Under the pieces are notes generated by a model. That model saw nothing but the letters and a program-made list of their open reading frames with translations, had not been told where the DNA came from and did not search any database. A stretch of 64,000 bases of DNA from Microbacterium sp. Yaish 1 (lineage in GTDB: Bacteria; Actinomycetota; Actinomycetes; Actinomycetales; Microbacteriaceae): contig NZ_NPMR01000001.1 in NCBI RefSeq assembly GCF_002245215.1, forward strand, positions 1 through 64,000. Reading direction: 5' to 3'. The position numbers and the translations under genes are program-made. This document shows, one piece after another, positions 8,353 through 18,797 of the stretch (position 1 is the first letter of the stretch; each line of letters begins with the position of its first letter).

Positions 8353-9672
8353 GTGACGAGCGCGACGAACACAGAACGGTCCGCGACCGGCGATCAGACG
8401 AAGGCGACAGCCGAGACCGCGAAGGCGTCGATCTGGCGACAGCCCGTCGCGGTATGGGCGATCGCCTTCGCCTGCACGGTGTCGTTCATGGGCATCGGCC
8501 TGGTCGATCCGATCCTCCCCGCGATCAGCCGCGAGCTGGATGCGACGCCGTCCGAGACGATGCTCCTGTTCACCAGCTACCTCTTCATCACCGGCATCGT
8601 GATGCTCTTCGCCAGCTGGGTCTCGTCCAGACTCGGCGTCAAGAAGACCCTGCTGCTCGGGCTCGCCCTCATCGTGGTGTTCGCTGCGGCCGCGGGGCTC
8701 TCCGGCGCAGTCGTCGAGATCATCGGATTCCGCGCCGGCTGGGGAATCGGCAACGCGCTCTTCATCGCGACGGCGCTGGCCGCCATCGTCGGAGCCGCGA
8801 GCGGCGGAAGCCGCCAGGCGATCGTGCTGTACGAGGCATCCCTCGGCATCGGCCTCGCGGTCGGACCGCTCCTCGGCGGCGCGCTCGGCGAGCTGTCGTG
8901 GCGCGGCCCCTTCTTCGGGACCGCCGCGCTCATGGCCATCGCGCTGCTCGCGATCCTCGTCGTGTTCCGCTCCCCCGCGCCCGCGGCCGGCACCGCCGCC
9001 CCCGCGAAGGTGTCGCTTCTGGCGTCCTTCCGTGCGCTGCGCAACCCGGCCCTGCTGACCCTGTCGCTGACCGCGTTCTTCTACAACGTCGCGTTCTTCG
9101 TGCTGCTGGCGTACAGCCCGTACCCCATCGAGTCCGCCGCGGCGCAGGCCGGGATGACGTTCGGAGCCCACGAGCTGGGTCTCGTCTTCTTCGGCTGGGG
9201 ACTCGCCGTCGCGCTCACCTCGGTGCTCGTGGCGCCGGTGCTGACCCGCCGGCTGGGCCTGCGCCCCGTGCTCTTCACGATGCTCGGGCTGCTGGCCGTC
9301 GCCGAAGCCGTGCTCGCGATCGGCATCGACAGCGCCACCGTGCTCATCGTCACCGTCATCGTCGCCGGCCTGTTCCTCGGCGTGCTCAACACGGCGTTGA
9401 CCGAGGCCGTCATGGAGGCCACCGACCTGCCCCGGAACGTCGCGAGCGGCACTTACTCGGGCGTGCGCTTCATCGGTGGCGCGATCGCCCCCGCCGTGGC
9501 CGGCCCCCTCGCCGCCGCGATCACCCCGAGCGCCCCGTACTGGCTCGGTGTCGCCGCGCTCATCGTCGCGATCTCGATCCTCGCCGCCGCCGGCCGTACG
9601 CTGCGCCACCTCGGCCGCCCGCACGAGACCGCGATCGCCGAGGCCGCCGACATCGGCCAGGGCGACGCCTGA
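8353..9672 (+). CDS. MFS transporter, probable drug efflux pump
   Basis: About 439 aa with 12 predicted membrane helices. The first helix carries FMGIGLVDPILPAISREL and the helix 2-3 loop SSRLGVKK, typical of the drug:H+ antiporter branch of the MFS. The frame opens at ATG 8317, overlapping the marR stop as ATGA, but AAAGGA about 9 nt before the GTG at 8353 makes 8353 the better start. The first ~30 residues are hydrophilic in either case. Coupling to a MarR repressor suggests an induced efflux system; the substrate is unknown. Confidence 0.88.
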   Translation: MTSATNTERSATGDQTKATAETAKASIWRQPVAVWAIAFACTVSFMGIGLVDPILPAISRELDATPSETMLLFTSYLFITGIVMLFASWVSSRLGVKKTLLLGLALIVVFAAAAGLSGAVVEIIGFRAGWGIGNALFIATALAAIVGAASGGSRQAIVLYEASLGIGLAVGPLLGGALGELSWRGPFFGTAALMAIALLAILVVFRSPAPAAGTAAPAKVSLLASFRALRNPALLTLSLTAFFYNVAFFVLLAYSPYPIESAAAQAGMTFGAHELGLVFFGWGLAVALTSVLVAPVLTRRLGLRPVLFTMLGLLAVAEAVLAIGIDSATVLIVTVIVAGLFLGVLNTALTEAVMEATDLPRNVASGTYSGVRFIGGAIAPAVAGPLAAAITPSAPYWLGVAALIVAISILAAAGRTLRHLGRPHETAIAEAADIGQGDA

Positions 9673-9691
9673 CCGCTTCCGGAGGACATCT

Positions 9692-9734
9692 GCACGTCGG
9701 AGGGCGGACTCCTGGAATCCACCCTCCGACGTGC
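9692..9734. terminator. bidirectional terminator between convergent genes
   Basis: A 13-bp perfect stem (GCACGTCGGAGGG with CCCTCCGACGTGC) around a 17-nt loop, followed on the plus strand by TTTTCTCC. It lies between the MFS gene and the convergent NERD gene. An outer pairing of GGAGGA with TCCTCC lengthens it. Confidence 0.75.
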
Positions 9735-9759
9735 TTTTCTCCTCCGAAAGGGATGCGGT

Positions 9760-10677
9760 TCAGTCGCCGACGCGTTCGACGTGAGCTCCGAGTGACTCGA
9801 AGTAGGCACGGAGCTGTTCGAGCTGTGCCACCGTCAGCGCGGTGGGTGGCTGCTGCCGGACCTCGGCGAGCATGCGCACGAGCCCCTTTGACCCGCTGAG
9901 GACTCTCGTCGTCACGCCGCTGGAGCTCCGACTCACCGGTTTCGCGTGGACGGACGCATCGCCGTGCGAGTAGAGCACCGCGGTGGTGAAGAACGGGGCC
10001 TCGCCGCATCGCGCCCTGAGGTGTTCGGCCAGGCGTCTCGCCTGACGGCGGACCTGCACGGCCGGGGAATCAGCGCCGACGTGCCGCAGGACTTCCCACG
10101 CAGACTCTGAGAGAGGCCGGATCTGCAGCGCGAAAGGCGCCTCGAGCTTTTCCTCGTCGAGCATCGCCCGGAACGCCGGGATCACGCTACTCGGTCGGAC
10201 ATCGTCGAAGACCAGGCCCTGCCAGTACTTGTTCTCGATGAGGATCGCGGCCTGCCGCGTCAAGAGGACGTGGTCGATCTGGGCGAAGAAGGTGTTCCGA
10301 GTGTCGTCAGGCACGAAGACGACATTCGTGACGAGCACGCCCGACAGACCGACATCAGCGCAGGCCGCCGCGATCAGACGCTTCGAGACCGCGTCCGTTC
10401 CGAGGACACGCGCCATCTGCTCACGCGCTCGGCCCGATTCGCCCACGGCTCGATCACGCTCGTCGATCACGGCCTGCACCGCAGCTTCGTGTTCGTTCCG
10501 CAATTGGTTCACCGCCGCCGCATGAGACGCGGTGACCTCCGCCAGATGCTGCTCGCTCGCCGCGCGCTCGGCCGCGGTGCGCACGCGAGTCGACCGAGCG
10601 CGATACCTCCACACCAGAACGACGACGACCAGAGCGAGCGCGAGGAGCGCCGCGATGGATGCCAGAACCTCGACCAT
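9760..10677 (-). CDS. membrane-anchored NERD (nuclease-related) domain protein
   Basis: About 305 aa. An N-terminal membrane helix (LASIAALLALALVVVVLVW) is followed by a charged, probably coiled-coil linker (about 30-95) and a NERD domain: the block IDHVLLTRQAAILIENKYWQ carries the D...E-x-K pattern of this endonuclease-like fold. NERD proteins are suspected to act on DNA, but their function is largely unproven. The start is placed at ATG 10677; an in-frame extension to 10713 is possible. It has its own strand context, convergent with the MFS gene. Confidence 0.75.
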   Translation of the reverse strand: MVEVLASIAALLALALVVVVLVWRYRARSTRVRTAAERAASEQHLAEVTASHAAAVNQLRNEHEAAVQAVIDERDRAVGESGRAREQMARVLGTDAVSKRLIAAACADVGLSGVLVTNVVFVPDDTRNTFFAQIDHVLLTRQAAILIENKYWQGLVFDDVRPSSVIPAFRAMLDEEKLEAPFALQIRPLSESAWEVLRHVGADSPAVQVRRQARRLAEHLRARCGEAPFFTTAVLYSHGDASVHAKPVSRSSSGVTTRVLSGSKGLVRMLAEVRQQPPTALTVAQLEQLRAYFESLGAHVERVGD

Positions 10678-10844
10678 CCATCGAGCCAACCATCTGCCGC
10701 TGACACAGAGCAAAAATCGGGGCGATCTCCGAGGGGTGTGCGCGGACTACCCGTATGCGCTCGTCCCGTCGTAGGTGCTGTCGGCGACCGATAAGGGAGG
10801 GGCGGATGCCGCAGAATCCGCCCCTCCTTCCGTCACGGCGAGGG

Positions 10845-12014
10845 TCAGTCGCCCTTCACGTTGACCAGCTGACGCAGCGTGTGCCGCACCTCGACGAGGT
10901 CGGCGGCATCCTCCATGACGCGATCGATCGGCTTGTAGGCCTGCGGGATCTCGTCGATGAAGGCATCCGTGTCGCGGAACTCGATCCCCGCCATCGCCTC
11001 ACGCAGCTGGTCGTGCGTGAAGGTCCGGCGCGCGGCCGACCGCGAGTACTCCCGACCCGCGCCGTGCGGCGACGAGTTGAGCGAGAGCGGGTTGCCGAGT
11101 CCCGAGACGACGTACGACGCCGTGCCCATGGATCCCGGGATGAGGCCGGGCCGGCCGGCATCCGCCTGGATCGCGCCCTTGCGCGACACCCACACCTGCT
11201 TGCCGAAGTGCTTCTCGCTCTCGGTGAAGTTGTGGTGGCAGTTGATGCGCTCGAGCTCGTCGACATCGGCGCCCATCGTCTCGGACAGCTGACGGGCGAC
11301 GCGGTCCATCATCTCCTCGCGGTTCAGGAGCGCGAAGTGCTGCGCCCACCGGAGCTCGCGGATGTAGCGCCGGAACTCCTCCGTGCCCTCGACGAGGTAC
11401 GCGAGGTCGGGGTCGGGCAGGTCGATCCACCACTGCTTCGCGAGCCGCTGCGCGACCCCGATGTGATGCGTCGCAATCTTGTTGCCCACTCCCCGCGAAC
11501 CGGAGTGCAGGAACATCCACACCGCGTCGGTCTCGTCGACCGACACCTCGATGAAGTGGTTGCCCGAGCCGAGCGACCCGAGCTGGTTGCGCCAGTGCCC
11601 GGCGTAGCGGGCGGGGTCGAACTCGTTCTTCTCGGCGAGCTCCTCCAGCTCGCCGATGCGCGGCTCAGCCGTCGCGACGATCTTGCGGTTGTCGCGACCG
11701 GCCGACAGCGGAATCGCCCGCTCGATCTGCTCGCGTAGCGCCCCCAGGTCGCGGCCGAGTAGCTGCGACTTCGTGAACTGCGTGCGGACGGCGATCATGC
11801 CGCATCCGATGTCGACGCCGACGGCGGCCGGCATGATCGCCCCGAGCGTCGGGATGACCGACCCGACGGTCGCCCCCTTGCCGAGGTGCGCATCGGGCAT
11901 GAGCGCCAGATGCGGGTGGATGAACGGCATGCCAGACGCGGTGCGAGCCTGATCGAGGGTCTTCTCGTCGATGATGCTCGCCCACGACAGCAGCCTGTTC
12001 GAGAGCTTCTCCAT
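10845..12014 (-). CDS. rtcB: RtcB family RNA 3'-phosphate ligase
   Basis: A 389-aa GTP- and Mn2+-dependent ligase that joins 2',3'-cyclic-phosphate or 3'-phosphate RNA ends to 5'-OH ends, used in RNA repair. Metal and guanylation motifs are intact: LMPDAHLGKGATVGS, GVDIGCGM with the metal Cys at 71, HSGSRGVGN, and SSPHGAGREYSRS holding the guanylylated His. The ATG at 12014 has AAGGAA just upstream. A short ORF and a hairpin precede it (12060-12205), possibly controlling expression. No RtcR or archease gene is nearby. Confidence 0.95.
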   Translation of the reverse strand: MEKLSNRLLSWASIIDEKTLDQARTASGMPFIHPHLALMPDAHLGKGATVGSVIPTLGAIMPAAVGVDIGCGMIAVRTQFTKSQLLGRDLGALREQIERAIPLSAGRDNRKIVATAEPRIGELEELAEKNEFDPARYAGHWRNQLGSLGSGNHFIEVSVDETDAVWMFLHSGSRGVGNKIATHHIGVAQRLAKQWWIDLPDPDLAYLVEGTEEFRRYIRELRWAQHFALLNREEMMDRVARQLSETMGADVDELERINCHHNFTESEKHFGKQVWVSRKGAIQADAGRPGLIPGSMGTASYVVSGLGNPLSLNSSPHGAGREYSRSAARRTFTHDQLREAMAGIEFRDTDAFIDEIPQAYKPIDRVMEDAADLVEVRHTLRQLVNVKGD

Positions 12015-12064
12015 GGTTCCTTTCCTTGTGATGACGGTCCGGGAACGGGCGCATGGAGAGGAAC

Positions 12065-12097
12065 ACACGAACGCCCCGGACCTGTGCGGTGCGGGGC
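12065..12097 (-). promoter_or_regulatory. hairpin between the 29-aa ORF and rtcB
   Basis: On the minus strand, ACGCCCCG and CGGGGCGT form an 8-bp stem with a 13-nt loop, located after the small ORF and before the rtcB ribosome binding site. It has no U-tract, so it is not a standard terminator. It could stabilise or sequester part of the rtcB leader. Confidence 0.4.
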
Positions 12098-12115
12098 GTA
12101 CTGACAGTGGCGGTG

Positions 12116-12205
12116 TCAGACGTCTCGCACCGGAGGGTACGACTCATTGCGGAGCTGGAACTGGTCCAGGTCCGCTGCGATCAGGCGCTCGGTGCGCATG
12201 GTCAT
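12116..12205 (-). CDS. 29-aa small ORF upstream of rtcB
   Basis: ATG with GGAGGA 5 nt upstream, a near-ideal ribosome binding site. The 29-residue product starts MTMRTERLIAADLDQ and ends SYPPVRDV. It lies between the HIT-like gene (46 bp away) and rtcB (101 bp) on the same strand. It could be a leader peptide or a real small protein; I do not recognise a family. Confidence 0.5.
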   Translation of the reverse strand: MTMRTERLIAADLDQFQLRNESYPPVRDV

Positions 12206-12251
12206 GTCGTTCCTCCGGTGATGCCGTGCGGATGCGCGCGGCCCCGCAACA

Positions 12252-12782
12252 CTACGGGCCCGGGCGGTGGGGCGTCAATGGCGGCGCCTGGTCGGCCATG
12301 TCGTGACCTGACTCCTCGGCCACCAGGAGCATGAGCTCTGTCGCGATGCGCTCGCGCAATCCCGCCGGCTCGGACCCGAGCGCCGTCTCCGGGTCGCTCC
12401 ACCGCGTGGGCTCGTAGAGCCACACGGGACGTGTCACCATCGCTGCGGGTTCCCACTCGTACCGGGGCCAGATGTGCGCGTGCACGAACGCATCCGTGTT
12501 CCCCAGCACCTCGATGTTCACGCGTCGAAACTGCGGATCGCTGGACCTGCAGGCGCGTTCCACGGCCGTGGCCAGCAGGTCGGCATCCGCAAGGAACTGC
12601 ACGCGCTCAGCGCGCGGCATCTCGGCGAGGGCCTTCACCGAGGGGTCCTTGCCCAGCAGCACGCAGCATCCCGGGAGGAACTGCACGTCGCCCATCACCG
12701 CGAACCCTGCGGCGAGCTCAACGAGGACGGTCGGGTTCTCCCCACGATGCGCCGCTCCGATGCGGTCTTCACGCCAGTCCAC
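12252..12782 (-). CDS. HIT-like nucleotide hydrolase/transferase
   Basis: A 176-aa protein with the histidine-triad-like motif HAHIWPRY preceded by VNIEVLGNTDAFV, the layout of HIT-superfamily diadenosine-polyphosphate hydrolases in Actinobacteria. The second residue of a classical HxHxH triad is present (HAH) and the third position is W-P rather than H, so catalysis by the standard mechanism is uncertain. The GTG start at 12782 is supported by TATCGT 6 nt upstream (leaderless). It may be co-transcribed with the small ORF and rtcB. Confidence 0.7.
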   Translation of the reverse strand: MDWREDRIGAAHRGENPTVLVELAAGFAVMGDVQFLPGCCVLLGKDPSVKALAEMPRAERVQFLADADLLATAVERACRSSDPQFRRVNIEVLGNTDAFVHAHIWPRYEWEPAAMVTRPVWLYEPTRWSDPETALGSEPAGLRERIATELMLLVAEESGHDMADQAPPLTPHRPGP

Positions 12783-12859
12783 GAGCCAACGATACTCATG
12801 CGCCCGCGGGCCTCGCGGGCATGAGGAGCAGCTCGCGCTCCTCGGCGTTGAACGACGAA

Positions 12860-12903
12860 AGGCCCCCGGTTGATCACCCGGAGGGGCGATCGGTCGGGGG
12901 CCT
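12860..12903 (-). terminator. terminator of the nrdHIEF operon
   Basis: On the minus strand, AGGCCCCCG pairs with CGGGGGCCT across a 26-nt structured loop and is followed by TTCGTCGTTC. It starts 35 bp after the nrdF stop. Confidence 0.65.
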
Positions 12904-12938
12904 CATCGTCACGCGAAACTCGCGTGCCTACGCGGGAA

Positions 12939-13922
<984 letters not shown>

Positions 13923-13951
13923 TCAGTTCCTGGTTCGGGTTCCGGCATCCG

Positions 13952-16120
13952 TCACAGCATGCAGCTGACGCACTCGGACATGTCGGTGCCCTCGAGCGCC
14001 ATCTGCCGCAGGCGGATGTAGTAGATCGTCTTGATGCCCTTGCGCCAGGCGTAGATCTGGGCCTTGTTGATGTCGCGCGTGGTCGCGGTGTCCTTGAAGA
14101 ACAGCGTGAGCGACAGACCCTGGTCGACGTGCTGGGTCGCGGCGGCGTAGGTGTCGATGACCTTCTCGTAGCCGATCTCGTACGCGTCCTCGTAGTACTC
14201 GAGGTTGTCGTTCGTCATGAACGGCGCCGGGTAGTAGACGCGGCCGAGCTTGCCTTCCTTGCGGATCTCGATCTTCGACGCGATCGGGTGGATCGACGAC
14301 GTCGAGTTGTTGATGTACGAGATCGAGCCGGTCGGGGGCACCGCCTGCAGGTTCTGGTTGTAGATGCCGTGCTGCTGGATGGATGCCTTCAGCTCGCGCC
14401 AGTCGTCCTGCGTGGGGATGTGGATGCCGTCGAACAGACCCTTCACCTTGTCGGTCTGGGGCACCCACTCCTGCTCGATGTACTTGTCGAAGAACTCGCC
14501 CGACGCGTAGGTCGAGTCGGGGAAGCCCTCGAAGTACGTGCCGCGCTCGATCGCGATCTTGTTCGAGGCCCGCAGCGCGTGGAACAGCACCGTGTAGAAG
14601 TAGATGTTCGTGAAGTCCAGGCCCTCTTCGGAGCCGTAGTGGACGTGCTCGCGCGCCAGGTAGCCGTGCAGGTTCATCTGACCGAGACCGATCGCGTGCG
14701 AACGGTCGTTGCCGTCCTCGATCGAGCGGACCGAGGCGATGTGACTCTGGTCACTGACCGCGGTGAGGGCGCGGATGCTGGTCTCGACGGTCTGGGCGAG
14801 GTCCTTGCCGTCCATCGCGAGGGCGATGTTCATCGACCCGAGGTTGCAGGAGATGTCCTTGCCGATCTGGGCGTACGAGAGGTCTTCGTTGTACGTCGTC
14901 GGGGTGTTGACCTGGAGGATCTCCGAGCACAGGTTCGACATGTTGATCCGGCCCTTGATCGGGTTGGCCTTGTTCACCGTGTCCTCGAACATGATGTACG
15001 GGTAGCCCGACTCGAACTGGATCTCGGCGAGGGTCTGGAAGAACTCGCGCGCGTTGATCTTCGTCTTCTTGATGCGCGCGTCGTCGACCATCTCGCGGTA
15101 CTTCTCGGTCACCGAGATGTCGCCGAACGGAACGCCGTAGACCTTCTCGACGTCGTAGGGCGAGAACAGGTACATGTCCTCGCCGTTCTTGGCGAGCTCG
15201 AAGGTGATGTCGGGGATGACGACACCCAGCGACAGCGTCTTGATGCGGATCTTCTCGTCGGCGTTCTCGCGCTTGGTGTCGAGGAACTTGAGGATGTCGG
15301 GGTGGTGCGCCGAGAGGTACACCGCACCGGCTCCCTGACGCGCGCCGAGCTGGTTGGCGTAGCTGAAGCTGTCTTCGAGCAGCTTCATGACGGGGATGAT
15401 GCCCGACGACTGGTTCTCGATCTGCTTGATCGGAGCACCGGCCTCGCGGATGTTCGACAGCAGCAGGGCCACGCCGCCGCCGCGCTTCGAGAGCTGCAGG
15501 GCGGAGTTGATGCCGCGGGCGATCGACTCCATGTTGTCTTCGATGCGGAGCAGGAAGCACGACACGAGCTCGCCGCGCTGCGCCTTGCCGGTGTTGAGGA
15601 ACGTCGGGGTGGCGGGCTGGAAACGACCCGAGATGATCTCGTCGACGAGCTGCATCGCGAGGTTCTCGTCGCCGTCGGCGAGGCCGAGGGCGGTCATCAC
15701 GACGCGGTCCTCGAAGCGCTCGAGGTAGCGCTTGCCGTCGAAGGTCTTCAGCGTGTAGCTCGTGTAGTACTTGAACGCGCCGAGGAAGGTCTCGAAGCGG
15801 AACTTCTTGCCGTAGGCGAAGTCGTTGAGCTTCTGGATGAACTCGAGCGAGTACTTCTCGATGACCTTGGGCTCGTAGTACTCCTTCTCGACGAGGTAGT
15901 CGAGACGCTCCTTGAGGGAGTGGAAGAAGACCGTGTTCTGGTTGACGTGCTGGAGGAAGTACTCCCGCGCGGCGCGCTTGTCGGCGTCGAACTGGATCTT
16001 GCCGTCCGCACCGTAGAGGTTGAGCATCGCGTTGAGGGCATGGTAGTCGAGCCCGTCGAAGCGCGCGTCGACCTTGAAGCCGTTATCGGTCAAGGCTGTT
16101 TCCAGTGCTGATTCCACCAT
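13952..16120 (-). CDS. nrdE: class Ib ribonucleotide reductase alpha subunit
   Basis: Catalytic subunit, 722 aa from ATG 16120; the upstream in-frame extension to 16201 overlaps nrdI and is not needed. It reduces ribonucleoside diphosphates. Visible motifs: active-site region [16 protein letters not shown], the NLCSEI segment and [17 protein letters not shown], and the C-terminal redox pair ...MSECVSCML (CxxC) that accepts electrons from NrdH. The start lies inside the end of nrdI (31-bp overlap), implying coupled translation. Confidence 0.96.
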   Translation of the reverse strand: MVESALETALTDNGFKVDARFDGLDYHALNAMLNLYGADGKIQFDADKRAAREYFLQHVNQNTVFFHSLKERLDYLVEKEYYEPKVIEKYSLEFIQKLNDFAYGKKFRFETFLGAFKYYTSYTLKTFDGKRYLERFEDRVVMTALGLADGDENLAMQLVDEIISGRFQPATPTFLNTGKAQRGELVSCFLLRIEDNMESIARGINSALQLSKRGGGVALLLSNIREAGAPIKQIENQSSGIIPVMKLLEDSFSYANQLGARQGAGAVYLSAHHPDILKFLDTKRENADEKIRIKTLSLGVVIPDITFELAKNGEDMYLFSPYDVEKVYGVPFGDISVTEKYREMVDDARIKKTKINAREFFQTLAEIQFESGYPYIMFEDTVNKANPIKGRINMSNLCSEILQVNTPTTYNEDLSYAQIGKDISCNLGSMNIALAMDGKDLAQTVETSIRALTAVSDQSHIASVRSIEDGNDRSHAIGLGQMNLHGYLAREHVHYGSEEGLDFTNIYFYTVLFHALRASNKIAIERGTYFEGFPDSTYASGEFFDKYIEQEWVPQTDKVKGLFDGIHIPTQDDWRELKASIQQHGIYNQNLQAVPPTGSISYINNSTSSIHPIASKIEIRKEGKLGRVYYPAPFMTNDNLEYYEDAYEIGYEKVIDTYAAATQHVDQGLSLTLFFKDTATTRDINKAQIYAWRKGIKTIYYIRLRQMALEGTDMSECVSCML

Positions 16121-16539
16121 CGTTCCAATCCTGCGCTCACGCGCTCGACGTCTTCGGGCGTGCCGAACAGTTCCACCTTGTCCAAGTGCGGCACGGAGCA
16201 CTTGCGGCTGATGATGTCGCCGGCGAGGCAGTACGACTCGCCGAAATTCGTGTTGCCGGTGGAGATGACTCCACGGAGCAGGGTGCGGTTGCGCACATCG
16301 TTCAGGAAGCGAACGACCTGCTTGGGCACCGCACCCTTCTCCTCACCGCGCCCCTGTCCCCCGCCGTAGGTGGGAGTGACGAGCACGAAGGGCTCGGTCA
16401 TGACGAGGGGCGTCGGTGAGGAGTGAAGGGGGATGCGGAGCGCCGGCAGTCCGAGCTTGTCGATGAATCGCGCGGTGTTGCCGGAGACGCTCGAGAAGTA
16501 CACGAGCAGAGGCGCCCGCGTCGCGACCGCCGTGCTCAT
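16090..16539 (-). CDS. nrdI: NrdI flavodoxin-like protein
   Basis: A 149-aa flavodoxin-like FMN protein that activates the manganese cofactor of NrdF. The phosphate-binding FMN loop is [13 protein letters not shown] (about 13-25), and the NrdI-specific [20 protein letters not shown] and [16 protein letters not shown] blocks are present. It is 3 bp behind nrdH and overlaps nrdE by 31 bp. Confidence 0.95.
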   Translation of the reverse strand: MSTAVATRAPLLVYFSSVSGNTARFIDKLGLPALRIPLHSSPTPLVMTEPFVLVTPTYGGGQGRGEEKGAVPKQVVRFLNDVRNRTLLRGVISTGNTNFGESYCLAGDIISRKCSVPHLDKVELFGTPEDVERVSAGLERWWNQHWKQP

Positions 16540-16542
16540 GGC

Positions 16543-16776
16543 TCAGGCGAAGCGAGCGGCCAGCTCGTCGATCTTGTCGGGACGGAAGCCCGACCAGTGG
16601 TCCTCGTCGGTGATGACGACGGGGGCCTGCAGGTAGCCGAGCGACTTGACGCGCTCGAGTGCCGCCGGGTCCTCGGAGAGGTCGAGGACGTCGTATTCGA
16701 TGCCCTTGGAGTCCAGCGCACGGTACGTCGCGTTGCACTGCACGCAGGAGGGCTTGGTGTAGACCGTGATCGCCAT
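16543..16776 (-). CDS. nrdH: NrdH glutaredoxin-like electron donor
   Basis: A 77-aa redoxin that passes electrons from thioredoxin reductase to NrdE. It has the active site CVQC (residues 11-14) in KPSCVQCNAT, and the WSGFRPDKI segment near the C-terminus marks NrdH against ordinary glutaredoxins. It is the first gene of the nrdHIEF operon. AAGGGA upstream is rather far (about 13 nt), so initiation may depend on context. Confidence 0.95.
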   Translation of the reverse strand: MAITVYTKPSCVQCNATYRALDSKGIEYDVLDLSEDPAALERVKSLGYLQAPVVITDEDHWSGFRPDKIDELAARFA

Positions 16777-16837
16777 GTCGAGTGTGGTTTCCCTTCGCTT
16801 CTTACGCATCTCCGGCTGAGAACCTGCCGGAGCCTCA

Positions 16838-16883
16838 ATACTACATATGGGTGCCGACATCGGGGGGCACCACAAGGGGTAGT
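16838..16883 (-). promoter_or_regulatory. candidate paired NrdR boxes upstream of nrdHIEF
   Basis: Two imperfect 16-bp dyads 60-110 bp before nrdH: ATACTACATATGGGTG (16838-16853, plus strand) and GCACCACAAGGGGTAG (16867-16882). Their starts are 29 bp apart, close to three helical turns. They resemble the ACACTATATATAGTGT consensus of the ATP-cone repressor NrdR, the first better than the second. A TAGTAT that could serve as -10 overlaps the first. No nrdR gene is in the window. Confidence 0.5.
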
Positions 16884-16943
16884 AGTTACAAGTCTGTAGT
16901 TTTGCACCGCTCTCCCCAGGTACAACACATCTTCTCCACCGTT

Positions 16944-17028
16944 TCATCCACAGATCGCGAGATCGGTCGAAGCCCGGTTCGACGCGTGATTCCGCGCTTC
17001 CGCGAGGTGCTCGCGGAGTCTGTCCACA
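16944..17028. promoter_or_regulatory. two DnaA-box-like sites between nrdH and the MFS gene
   Basis: TCATCCACA (16944-16952) and CTGTCCACA (17020-17028) each differ by one base from the DnaA box TTRTCCACA and have the same orientation. The 383-bp stretch 16777-17159 holds no gene. It contains these sites, the NrdR-like boxes and the promoters of the divergent nrdHIEF and MFS genes. Confidence 0.4.
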
Positions 17029-17159
17029 GGTCGGACGGTAGACCGGCCCACCGACATCCGTTTCGGACGGATCTGGTCGCTCCGGCGTGTCGCGGGCGTG
17101 TCGCGGCGACGCTCGCCCGGACGTCGCCGAGGAGCCCCGGGAATCGCTACCGTTGAGGG

Positions 17160-18365
17160 GTGGCGGGATACGGAGAACTGCTGCGCACACCGGGTGTCGC
17201 GCGCATCATCGCCGCACAGTTGACCGCGCGCTTTCCGAGCGGGATGACGAGCCTCGCCATCCTGCTCCACATCGAGCACGTGACCGGGTCCTACGGGTCC
17301 GCCGGTCTGGTCCTGGCGGCGACCTCAGTCGGACAGGCGATCGCGGGCCCGGTGACGAGCCGATGGATGGGTGTCTGGGGCATGCGGCGCGTGCTGACGC
17401 TGACGCTCGCCGTCTGCGCGGCGGCGATCGGCCTGCTGGCGGTGCTCGATGCTCCACTGTGGGTCTACATGGCGCTCGGCCTGATCGCGGGTCTGTCGAC
17501 CCCGCCCGTGCAGTCGGCCGTGCGCACCATCTACCCGAAGATGGTCACCTCACGCCAGCTCACACCGCTCTTCTCGCTCGACGCGTCGCTGCAGGAGATC
17601 ATCTGGATCATCGCGCCGGTGCTCATCACCTTCGTGGCGCTGCAGGCCGGCACCGTGCCGGGACTCCTGCTCATCGTCGTCATCCTCATCGGCGGGGGCG
17701 CGTGGTTCATCTCCTCCCCCGAGCTCGGACGCGTCCGCATCCCGCGCAGCCGGCGCAGCCTGGGCCGTGTGCTGCTGAAGCCGCCGGTCATGCTCGCGAC
17801 CGCGACCGGCTTCCTCCTCATCGGCGCGTGCTCCGCGGTCGAAGCGGGCGTCGTCGCATCCTTCGGTCACGGCGGACTCGAGTCCGGCATCGTGCTCGCG
17901 GTGTTCGCCGTCGGCAGCCTGGCGGGCGGCCTGTCGTTCGGCCACATCCCGATCGGGCGCTGGGCCATGGCTCGCCGCTTCCTCATCGTCACCGTCGGAC
18001 TGGCGGCGACCATCTTCTCGCTCAACGCCTGGTGGCTCGGCGGCTCGCTGCTCGTCGCGGGCATCGGCATCGCGCCGGCGCTGGCGGTCATGTTCGCCAT
18101 CACCTCCGCGAGCGTGAAGTTCAGCGAGACAGCGGAGGCCTACGGCTGGATCGGCACCGGGCAGCTCATCGGCGCGGCCGCGGGTTCGGCCATCGCGGGA
18201 TTCCTCATCGACGGTGTCGGTCCGCAGGGCGCATATGTGGCCGCGACCCTGTTCGCGCTCGCGGGCCTGATCGTCGCCGCGACCTGCGTGCAGTGGTTCC
18301 CCGATCTGAGGGGACGGGATTCGTCGCCGATCCCCGACACCGAGCCCGTCCACACGATCACGTGA
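17160..18365 (+). CDS. MFS transporter
   Basis: A 401-aa membrane protein with 12 hydrophobic segments and the helix 2-3 loop SRWMGVWGMRR (about 66-76), a degenerate MFS signature. The GTG at 17160 is supported by TACCGT 6 nt upstream (leaderless). It is a single gene divergent from nrdHIEF and its substrate is unknown. The type common in Actinobacteria has been linked to efflux of small metabolites, but nothing here decides that. Confidence 0.85.
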   Translation: MAGYGELLRTPGVARIIAAQLTARFPSGMTSLAILLHIEHVTGSYGSAGLVLAATSVGQAIAGPVTSRWMGVWGMRRVLTLTLAVCAAAIGLLAVLDAPLWVYMALGLIAGLSTPPVQSAVRTIYPKMVTSRQLTPLFSLDASLQEIIWIIAPVLITFVALQAGTVPGLLLIVVILIGGGAWFISSPELGRVRIPRSRRSLGRVLLKPPVMLATATGFLLIGACSAVEAGVVASFGHGGLESGIVLAVFAVGSLAGGLSFGHIPIGRWAMARRFLIVTVGLAATIFSLNAWWLGGSLLVAGIGIAPALAVMFAITSASVKFSETAEAYGWIGTGQLIGAAAGSAIAGFLIDGVGPQGAYVAATLFALAGLIVAATCVQWFPDLRGRDSSPIPDTEPVHTIT

Positions 18366-18389
18366 GGCGGGCTGCGCGGAGCCGGTCGC

Positions 18390-18797
18390 TCAGTCGTTGA
18401 CGCGCTGCAGCATCGCGAGCACTGCGGCGGCGTAGGCGTCTTCGGGCTGGGGATGCTCGAACGCCAGCTCCTCGCCGGCGAACTCGATCTCCACACGGTG
18501 GGTGTCGGCGAGCCGGCGCAGGCTGCGGAAGCCGCCGCGGAGCATCTCGCGCAGCTGGTCCTCGCGAGGAAGCCACAGCGCCTCGTCGAGCGCGACGGAG
18601 TCGAGCGCCCATTCGGTCGTGCCGTTGAACGCGAGGATCGTGCCGGTCGGATACCGCCGCGGTTCGATCGTCATCTCGCTGACGGTGAAGATGTCGGCCT
18701 CGAACTCCGGCTCGTTCAACTGGAAACGGTCTCCGGATGCCGGGTGCCAGACGAGCCCGGCCTCGCGCAGGGCGAGCGCGGCGTCGGTCGAGATCAT
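18390..18797 (-). CDS. conserved hypothetical protein
   Basis: A 135-aa soluble protein starting MISTDAALALREAGLVWHP, with a central TILAFNGTTEWALDSVALDE and WLPREDQLREML. I recognise this as a common actinobacterial family often labelled as a pilus-assembly protein without support; no ATPase or pilus motif is visible. It is convergent with the MFS gene and divergent from the acyl-CoA dehydrogenase gene. Function unknown. Confidence 0.75.
   Translation of the reverse strand: MISTDAALALREAGLVWHPASGDRFQLNEPEFEADIFTVSEMTIEPRRYPTGTILAFNGTTEWALDSVALDEALWLPREDQLREMLRGGFRSLRRLADTHRVEIEFAGEELAFEHPQPEDAYAAAVLAMLQRVND

Noticed and set aside
7855..9624. A 589-codon minus-strand frame opposite the marR-MFS unit
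   Set aside because: Low-complexity Arg/Glu/Asp/Gly sequence typical of an antisense shadow; the plus strand has MarR and MFS signatures, promoter and operators.
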